From assembly GCA_963708235.1 (NCBI GenBank), contig OY970200.1, positions 3,534,001 through 3,598,000 on the forward strand: a DNA stretch of 64,000 bases. Direction: 5' to 3'. Numbering within the stretch: position 1 is the stretch's first letter; every line of letters begins with the position of its first letter. Source of the DNA: G963708235 sp963708235. Lineage in GTDB: Bacteria; Actinomycetota; Acidimicrobiia; Spongiisociales; UBA5794. Under the pieces are notes generated by a model that saw only the letters and a list, made by a program, of their open reading frames with translations, ran no database searches and was not told the DNA's origin. This document shows, one piece after another, positions 58,534-64,000 of the stretch. Made by a program: the position numbers and the translations under genes.

Positions 58534-59898
58534 TTAGCCGGACGGAACGATCTTGAGGACCACGCCGGTGGTACCCACGGGAGCGGTGTTGTTGGTTCCC
58601 ATCACGTACATCTCGCCGCTTGCGTCCTGCCCGAATCCGGTGACATGGAGCAAGGGGAAGGACTCGAGGATCTTGATGCTGTGATCCGGGCCGAGGTGGA
58701 AGACACGACCGCCCACCCCGGCAATGGGCGGATTGAAGTCACCGAAGAGATAGCTTCCGTAGAGCTCGGGGATCTCCGAGCCGCGATAGACGAAGCCGCC
58801 GGTGATCGAGATGCCTTCGGTGTGGTCGTACTCGGCGATGGGGTCGATCAACCCGGCTGGAACTCCCGGGGAGCGGACGGTGACGGTCCCGGGCAGCGAC
58901 CCCCGATTGTCGAACAGCCAGGTGCCCTCCTTGACCGGCCAACCGTAGTTACCGCCCCTGGTGACGATGTTGACCTCCTCGATGTTGTTCTGACCGACAT
59001 CGGCGACGTACAGCTCCTTGGTGCGGTGGTCGAACGAGAACCGGTACGGGTTGCGCAACCCGTAGGCGTAGATCTCGTCGGGTGCCGCGGTGCCGACGAA
59101 CGGATTGTCGGCGGGTATGCCATACCGGCCGTTGGCAGAGTTCGATCCGAGCGGGTCGATACGAAGGATCTTTCCGAGGACATTGCCCGGTGCCAGACTC
59201 TGCCCGTTCCCTCCCTCGGCGTGCCCGACACCCTGGTCGTCGGAGCCGCCGCCGTCACCGAGTCCGATGTAGAGGTTGCCATCGGGATCGAAGGCGAGCG
59301 CCCCGGCGTTGTGGTTGAACTGCGGCTCGTCGACGGTGAAGAGGACCCGGGAGCTGGAGGGATCGATCACCGCACCCGGCCGGCGTGGCTCCGCCACCGT
59401 CCACTCGCGAATCACGGCCTGGTGGTTGGGGTTGGTCCCGACCGGGATCGTGGAGAAGTCGGCAGCGCCGCGCACCGGCTCCGAGGTGTAGGTGTAGACA
59501 CGACCGTTGGCGGCGTAGTCGGGATGGAACGCCAGACCCAACAGTCCCCGCTCGTCGAAGCTCCCCGGACCGAACGCCCCGAGCGGAACGATGAGATTCT
59601 GCCCGGTGGTCCCGACATCGAGGAAGAGCTGGCGGTCGGGAACCCTGCCATGACGCCCGGGGTTGCGTGCAATGGCCCACACCTTGCCCACCTGGTCGAC
59701 GACGAAGAGCTGCTGAGCGTTCCCTGGGGCGGTGGTCCCCCAAACCGGGGTGGTGAAGCCGTCGGCGAACACCTCCAACCCGATCGAGACCTCGCTCGGC
59801 GGTATCGGCGTCTGGGCGGTGGCGGTGGTGATCGTGGCCGTCATGCTGCCGGCGAGCAGGAATGCCGTGCACAGCACGGCCCAGCGTCGGGTGGTCAT
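58534..59898 (-). CDS. Secreted PQQ-dependent sugar dehydrogenase (GSDH/HHIP-like)
   Basis: 454 residues. A signal peptide (MTTRRWAVLCTAFLLAGSM) is followed by a six-bladed beta-propeller: DERGLLGLAFHPDYAANGRVY, DEPQFNHNAGALAFDPDGNLYIGLGDGG, ILRIDPLG, GLRNPYRFSFDHRTKELYVADVGQN, EEVNIV and GGNYGWP. The family oxidises aldose sugars with PQQ. The pattern His-Asn-Ala-Gly and Arg-Asn-Pro-Tyr is typical. GGGAGAGGG precedes the start. It is a single gene. Confidence 0.93.
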   Translation of the reverse strand: MTTRRWAVLCTAFLLAGSMTATITTATAQTPIPPSEVSIGLEVFADGFTTPVWGTTAPGNAQQLFVVDQVGKVWAIARNPGRHGRVPDRQLFLDVGTTGQNLIVPLGAFGPGSFDERGLLGLAFHPDYAANGRVYTYTSEPVRGAADFSTIPVGTNPNHQAVIREWTVAEPRRPGAVIDPSSSRVLFTVDEPQFNHNAGALAFDPDGNLYIGLGDGGGSDDQGVGHAEGGNGQSLAPGNVLGKILRIDPLGSNSANGRYGIPADNPFVGTAAPDEIYAYGLRNPYRFSFDHRTKELYVADVGQNNIEEVNIVTRGGNYGWPVKEGTWLFDNRGSLPGTVTVRSPGVPAGLIDPIAEYDHTEGISITGGFVYRGSEIPELYGSYLFGDFNPPIAGVGGRVFHLGPDHSIKILESFPLLHVTGFGQDASGEMYVMGTNNTAPVGTTGVVLKIVPSG

Positions 59899-60052
59899 GG
59901 TGATCCCTCTCCCTCGTGATGTCATCATGCGATGGGTCCAGAGTCGACGCCACCGCCCTGTCAGGTGGATACGTACCGTGCGCCCTGGCGGTTCATACCG
60001 CACCCGGCCGGACGTCCTGCAAGAGTCGTCAGGGTGTTAGCCTCTTACGGCG

Positions 60053-61096
60053 ATGAGTGACGTCTTTTCCCGAGCACCGAAGGTCGAGCTCCATCTCCAT
60101 CTGGAGGGAGCGATCCCGCTACCGACGTTCTGGCATCTGATCGAGGACGGTGGCGGAGACCCGGCGGTTCCGTCGCTCGATGCGTTGCGATCCCATCTCG
60201 CCTACCGGGACTTCGGCCATTTCATCGACACGTGGTGGTGGATGACCCACTTCCTCCGCACCGCCGAGTCGTTCACCTACGTCGCCGAGGCCGTGGCGAA
60301 GAACCTTGCGGCCCAGAGGATCATCTACGCCGAGGCCTCGTTCTCACCCACCGACTTCGCCCGCCACGGACTCGCCCCCCAGGATCTGGCGGTCGCCATC
60401 CGCAAGGGGCTCGATCGGGTGCCCGAGGTGTCGGTTGCCCTCAATGTCGATCTGGTCCGTGACGGGGGACCGCAACGGGCGGCGCACACCCTGGGTGCCG
60501 TCCTCGAGGTCGCCGAGGAGACCGGGATACGCGGTCTCACCATCGGCGGATCCGAACAGCCGTTTCCTCCCGAGCTGTTCGCCGATTGTTACCGCACCGC
60601 CCACGCCGCAGGGTTGCGGCGCACCGCCCATGCAGGGGAAGCCGCCGGCCCGGAAAGTGTGTGGGGTGCGTTGCGGTCGCTCGGTGTGGAGCGGATCGGG
60701 CACGGCGTCCGCTCCGTCGAAGATCCGGCCCTGCTGGAGCACCTGGTGGCGGAGCGAATCCCGCTCGAGGTGTGCCCGACATCGAACCTGCGGACCGGGG
60801 TGGCGGCGAGCTGGGAGGACCACCCGGTGGTCGAGCTGGTCGACGCCGGTGCCCTCGTCACCCTGAGTACCGACGATCCGACGATGTTCCATTGCGACCT
60901 GGCCGGCGAGTTCAGATCGCTGGCCCAGCGGATGCCGGGCAGGGTGGACATGGAAGCGATGACCCTTGCGGCCGTTGCCGCCTCCTGGGCCGAGCCCGAC
61001 GAACAGGCCCGGCTGGCCGAAACGGTCACCTCGTGGTGGGGAGCCGAGCGCCAGGTTGCAACCGATCCCGGCGTGTCGGGGTTTTCCACTTCATGA
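60053..61096 (+). CDS. add: Adenosine deaminase
   Basis: 347 residues. Metal and catalytic motifs: KVELHLHLEGA, RTAHAGEAAGPESVWG, VERIGHGVRS, CPTSNLRTG and STDDPTMF. It turns adenosine to inosine in purine salvage. TAGCCT lies 9 nt upstream of the ATG and no ribosome site is seen. Its stop overlaps the permease start by 4 nt. Confidence 0.95.
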   Translation: MSDVFSRAPKVELHLHLEGAIPLPTFWHLIEDGGGDPAVPSLDALRSHLAYRDFGHFIDTWWWMTHFLRTAESFTYVAEAVAKNLAAQRIIYAEASFSPTDFARHGLAPQDLAVAIRKGLDRVPEVSVALNVDLVRDGGPQRAAHTLGAVLEVAEETGIRGLTIGGSEQPFPPELFADCYRTAHAAGLRRTAHAGEAAGPESVWGALRSLGVERIGHGVRSVEDPALLEHLVAERIPLEVCPTSNLRTGVAASWEDHPVVELVDAGALVTLSTDDPTMFHCDLAGEFRSLAQRMPGRVDMEAMTLAAVAASWAEPDEQARLAETVTSWWGAERQVATDPGVSGFSTS

Positions 61097-61998
61097 CCGT
61101 CTCCGCCCCACCCCTCAAGGCCCCGTCGCGGTGGGCGGTTCCGGCGGCCCTGACCGCCGTCTACCTGATCTGGGGATCGACGTACCTCGCCCTGGCGTTC
61201 CTGGTCGAGGAGTTCCCGCCACTGATCGGCAACTCGATCCGCTTTGCGCTCGCCGGTGTGATCCTCGCCGTGATCGCCCGCCGGCGGGGGCGTGACTGGC
61301 CGACGGCCGTCGAGTGGCGCGGCGCCGCCCAGGTTGGTCTGTTGCTGCTGTTGGGTGGGGTCGGTCTGGTGTCGGTCGCCCAGTCGTACGGAGTCGGTTC
61401 GGCGCTGACGGCCATGGCGGTGGCCGTCGTCCCGCTGTGGACGGGGTTGTGGGCCGGCCTGTTCGGCCGGTGGCCGAACCAGCTCGAGTGGGTGGGTCTC
61501 GGTCTCGGATTTGTCGGAATCGTGATCCTGAGTGGCGCCGGCGACTTCGCCGGCAACCCGATTGGGATCACCCTCGTCGTCATCTCGCCGATCTCGTGGG
61601 CGTTCGGATCGGTGTGGAGTTCGCGGGTGGCCATGCCGGCCGGGATGATGTCGACGGCGGCCCAGATGCTCACCGCCGCTCCGGTGATTCTGCTGGTCGG
61701 GCTCCTCCGCGGCGAGCAGTTCGATGCGTTCCCCGCTGCAAGTGGATGGGCGGCCCTGCTCTATCTGGCCATCCCCGGCTCGGTGGTCGCACTTTCGGCC
61801 TACGTGTACCTGCTGCAGAACGTCCGTCCTGCGCTCGCCACCAGCTATGCCTATGTGAACCCGGTAGTTGCCGTGGTGCTCGGGGTCACCATCGGTGGCG
61901 AGGTCCTCACCGGGCGGACCCTGCTGGCGCTGCCGGTGATCCTCGCCGCCGTCGGCATGGTCCTGATGCAGCGGAACCGGGAGGGACCCCGGGTGTAG
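61093..61998 (+). CDS. EamA/DMT-family permease
   Basis: 301 residues with ten predicted membrane helices and two EamA repeats (VYLIWGSTYLAL, FALAGVILAV; LLYLAIPGSVVALSAYVYLLQNVRPA, YAYVNPVVAVVLGV). The coupling with adenosine deaminase suggests a role in export or uptake of a purine or related metabolite, but DMT carriers move many solutes. A longer frame starting inside the deaminase gene is not used. Confidence 0.92.
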   Translation: MTVSAPPLKAPSRWAVPAALTAVYLIWGSTYLALAFLVEEFPPLIGNSIRFALAGVILAVIARRRGRDWPTAVEWRGAAQVGLLLLLGGVGLVSVAQSYGVGSALTAMAVAVVPLWTGLWAGLFGRWPNQLEWVGLGLGFVGIVILSGAGDFAGNPIGITLVVISPISWAFGSVWSSRVAMPAGMMSTAAQMLTAAPVILLVGLLRGEQFDAFPAASGWAALLYLAIPGSVVALSAYVYLLQNVRPALATSYAYVNPVVAVVLGVTIGGEVLTGRTLLALPVILAAVGMVLMQRNREGPRV

Positions 61999-62053
61999 CC
62001 GGGTGGCGCCGGGAGATCCCCCGCCCCGACGAGTTCTTGTCACTGGCCCTGGG

Positions 62054-62065
62054 TAGGTTGACGGT
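62054..62065 (+). promoter_or_regulatory. -10 box directly before a start codon (leaderless-type promoter)
   Basis: TAGGTT, 6 nt, ATG, the same as upstream of 45991. A TTGTCA element occurs 11 nt further up, too close for a standard -35 spacing. Confidence 0.45.
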
Positions 62066-62233
62066 ATGGACACATTGCAGATCACCCGAGAGGCCCGCAC
62101 GGTTGATGCGGTTATGGAAGCGGCGTTGCGCAATCTGACTGCGGCCGGGCTCCCCTACGTCGAGGTTCGTTGTTGCCCCGAGGGATCCTGTGCGGCGTGT
62201 GCACCCGCCGTCGTCCGGTCTGCCGCAGCCTGA
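62066..62233 (+). CDS. Small Cys-rich hypothetical protein, 55 residues
   Basis: The reading is MDTLQITREARTVDAVMEAA, then AGLPYVEVRCCPEGSCAACA and a short Ala-rich end. Codon third positions are mostly G/C as in neighbouring genes, and the box upstream is a good leaderless start. Four Cys in CCPEGSCAAC could bind a metal. No homolog is recognised. Shorter than most gene finders report. Confidence 0.5.
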   Translation: MDTLQITREARTVDAVMEAALRNLTAAGLPYVEVRCCPEGSCAACAPAVVRSAAA

Positions 62234-62340
62234 CTCTTCGCCCCTCGCTGCTCGGCTCGCCGCTCGGCGGATCCGGTCGCGGAGGGACGGCGGTCTTGCG
62301 GGTGAACGTCCGGGCCTGGTCGGGGTCAGTTCTGGTCCGC

Positions 62341-62430
62341 ATCGGTTCTGTCCCGGACCGGTCCTGGTCCGGTTCAGCGCCGGTTCGGTTGAGGTCCGGT
62401 TTGGCCCGGTTCGGTTCGGGCCGGGCCGAC
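62341..62430. repeat. Low-complexity CCGGTTCGG repeat at the 3' end of argH
   Basis: The plus strand repeats GGTCCGGTT, GGTTCGGTT, GGTCCGGTTTGG and CGGTTCGGTTCGGG with variation. It covers the last codons of argH (encoding RTEPGQTGPQPNRR) and continues past the stop. The run could extend or shorten the tail by slippage. Confidence 0.6.
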
Positions 62431-63774
62431 CAGTTCCCGCAGGCTGAGAAGCTGCTCCTCGACCGACTCCATCGACCCGCCCCCGGATGTGGCCCGGCGA
62501 CGCACCGACACCTGGGGTGAGGTCAGTTCGACGTCGTCAGGGATGAAGCTCTCGTGCGCCGCCACCAGCTCTGCGGCGGTGACCTCGCCGAGATGTCGCC
62601 CGACCGCAACCAGACGCATCACCAGTCCGCCGACCACCTCGTGGGCGCTGCGGAACGGTACTCCCCGGGCCACCAACGCCTCGGCGAGGTCGAGCGCCGT
62701 CACCCATGAACTCGGTGCCGGGGGATGGAACCGGGCGCCGTCGATCATGCCGATCAGCGCCTCGACCGCAAGACCGAGGGTGTCGTCGGCATGGAACACC
62801 GCCCGCTTGTCCTCCTGGAGGTCACGGTTGTAGGCGAGCGGGAGCCCTTTCTGCAGGGTGAGCAGGGCGGTGACATCTCCGATCACGGAGGCGGTCTTGC
62901 CCCGCGCCAGCTCGGCGATATCAGGGTTCTTCTTCTGCGGCAGGGCCGAACTCCCGGTGGTGTGGCGATCATCGAACGTCGCCCAGCCGAACTCGGACGT
63001 CGCCCACAGCACCAGCTCCTCGGAGAGACGGGACAGATGCGCCATGGTCTGGGCGCAGACGAATGTGTACTCGGCGACGAAGTCGCGCGACGCCACCGCA
63101 TCGAGCGAGTTGGTGAACACACCGGCAAACCCGAGCTTGTCCGCCACCGATCTCGGGTCGAGTGGCAGTGCGCTTCCACCCGATGCCCCGGCCCCGAGCG
63201 GGGACACGTCGAGACGGGCGCGTGCATCCTCGAACCGGTCGACGTCGCGCAGCAGCATCCAGGCGTGCGCCAGCAGGTGGTGGGCCAACGGCACCGCCTG
63301 AGCCTGTTGGAGATGGGTGTAGGAGGGAACCACGGTCCGGGCCACCCGCCCCGCCGCATCTGCGAGCGCACCGACGAGGCGGCGGATCTGGTCGATCCGG
63401 TCGCCGGCACTCCGTCGCAGGTAGAGCCGGAGATCGAGACACACCTGGTCGTTGCGGGAGCGTCCGGTGTGGAGTTTGCCGGCGGTGGGCCCGATCAGCT
63501 CGCCGAGCCGCCGCTCCACCGCACTGTGGACGTCCTCGTCGCCTTCGCCGAACAGGAACTCCCCCGATTCGGCCTCGGCGAGAACCGTCTCCAGACCAGA
63601 GACGATGAGATCGACCTCGGAGGCGTCGAGCAGCCCGACCTCCCCGAGCATGGCGACATGAGCCAACGACCCGGTGACGTCGTCGGTCAGCATCCGCCGG
63701 TCCGAGGTATCGACGGTGAAACGCCACAACGCCTCGTCGGGAGCCTCCTCGAACCGACCGCCCCACAGGGTCAC
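62374..63774 (-). CDS. argH: Argininosuccinate lyase
   Basis: 466 residues from a GTG at 63774 (VTLWGGRFEEAPDE). Signatures: EDVHSAVERRLGELIG, GKLHTGRSRNDQV, HLQQAQAVPLAHHLLAH and the GSSALPQKKNPD active-site loop. It splits argininosuccinate into arginine and fumarate. The C-terminus past residue 450 is an unusual Pro/Gln/Gly-rich tail made from the simple repeat. It follows argG on the same strand. Confidence 0.96.
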   Translation of the reverse strand: MTLWGGRFEEAPDEALWRFTVDTSDRRMLTDDVTGSLAHVAMLGEVGLLDASEVDLIVSGLETVLAEAESGEFLFGEGDEDVHSAVERRLGELIGPTAGKLHTGRSRNDQVCLDLRLYLRRSAGDRIDQIRRLVGALADAAGRVARTVVPSYTHLQQAQAVPLAHHLLAHAWMLLRDVDRFEDARARLDVSPLGAGASGGSALPLDPRSVADKLGFAGVFTNSLDAVASRDFVAEYTFVCAQTMAHLSRLSEELVLWATSEFGWATFDDRHTTGSSALPQKKNPDIAELARGKTASVIGDVTALLTLQKGLPLAYNRDLQEDKRAVFHADDTLGLAVEALIGMIDGARFHPPAPSSWVTALDLAEALVARGVPFRSAHEVVGGLVMRLVAVGRHLGEVTAAELVAAHESFIPDDVELTSPQVSVRRRATSGGGSMESVEEQLLSLRELVGPARTEPGQTGPQPNRR

Positions 63775-63817
63775 GATCGCGTCACCCGGGCCAGGCGGCG
63801 TCCGACAGGGTGGCGGT

Positions 63818-64000
63818 TCACTCGCCGCCACCCATCCGCCGCTCGGCGAAGGTGCGGAGCCGCAGCGACTGCAACCGGATGAACCCGGTGGCGTCTCCCT
63901 GGTCGTAGACATCGTCGGCCTCGAAGGTGGCGGTCGCCTCGTCGTAGAGGTTGTGGCTGTCGGAGCGTCGTCCCTCGACGATCGCCTGGCCCTTGTACAG
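63818..64000 (-). CDS. argG: Argininosuccinate synthase, C-terminal end (truncated by window edge)
   Basis: The last 60 codons are in the window: LYKGQAIVEGRRSDSHNLYD, then ATATFEADDVYDQGDATGFI, then RTFAERRMGGGE and stop. The C-terminal helix region of ArgG is recognisable. It makes argininosuccinate from citrulline and aspartate, the substrate of ArgH. 43 nt separate the two genes. Confidence 0.9.
   Translation of the reverse strand: MYKGQAIVEGRRSDSHNLYDEATATFEADDVYDQGDATGFIRLQSLRLRTFAERRMGGGE

Noticed and set aside
1..64000. tRNA, rRNA, riboswitch, phage or IS genes
   Set aside because: No cloverleaf, rRNA-like stretch, known riboswitch core, integrase or transposase reading was found by eye; a covariance search would settle the RNA part.

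Overview
The window is high-GC chromosomal DNA, probably from an actinomycete. The rpsF-ssb-rpsR-rplI-dnaB cluster, a PadR-ino1 pair, GTG and TTG starts, 4-nt ATGA gene overlaps and -10-like boxes directly abutting start codons all fit Actinomycetota. A HemF/HemY/HemH set instead of an obvious coproporphyrin-dependent set makes a deep lineage such as Acidimicrobiia plausible, but this is inference. I saw no rRNA, tRNA, CRISPR array, transposase or phage gene.

Region 1 (1-20 kb). After the 3'-truncated part of a sugar-type ABC binding lipoprotein comes a 1.1-kb stretch without genes, then six tandem genes (1998-19093, all +) for secreted M14 zinc carboxypeptidases. Each has a signal peptide, an N-terminal propeptide-like domain, a catalytic domain split by an inserted beta-rich module, and a C-terminal chitobiase-type domain. 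Each gene has its own promoter (CTTGAC-N17-cAcaaT) and its own hairpin terminator, so they are separate transcription units rather than an operon. Two paralogs carry a protease-associated (PA) domain, at two different places in the protein. Several genes look like mosaics of two subtypes. The array ends in two tandem-repeat blocks (33-bp and 43-bp units) and copies of dispersed palindromic elements.

Region 2 (20-36 kb). A MarR regulator, a DUF6328 membrane protein and a WYL regulator precede dnaB, which carries a 225-residue mini-intein and a one-base frameshift. Then come rplI, rpsR, ssb and rpsF, followed by panB, a DtxR-type regulator, an orphan Fe/Mn-type ABC ATPase, an ABC exporter with a two-component system (kinase frameshifted), a lipoprotein, a Uma2 nuclease and a DUF1272 zinc protein.

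Region 3 (36-46 kb). This is a nearly complete heme operon on the minus strand: hemH, hemF, hemA, hemC, hemD, hemB, hemL, hemE, hemY. It covers glutamyl-tRNA to protoheme through the protoporphyrin-dependent route.

Region 4 (46-64 kb). Housekeeping and accessory genes: a PPOX-family flavoprotein, a VanW protein, padR-ino1, a large secreted protein, pyrE-membrane protein-nfo, a histidine phosphatase, a short-chain cis-prenyltransferase, a small conserved protein, a ROK protein, a secreted sugar dehydrogenase, adenosine deaminase with an EamA permease, a tiny Cys-rich ORF, and argG (partial)-argH.
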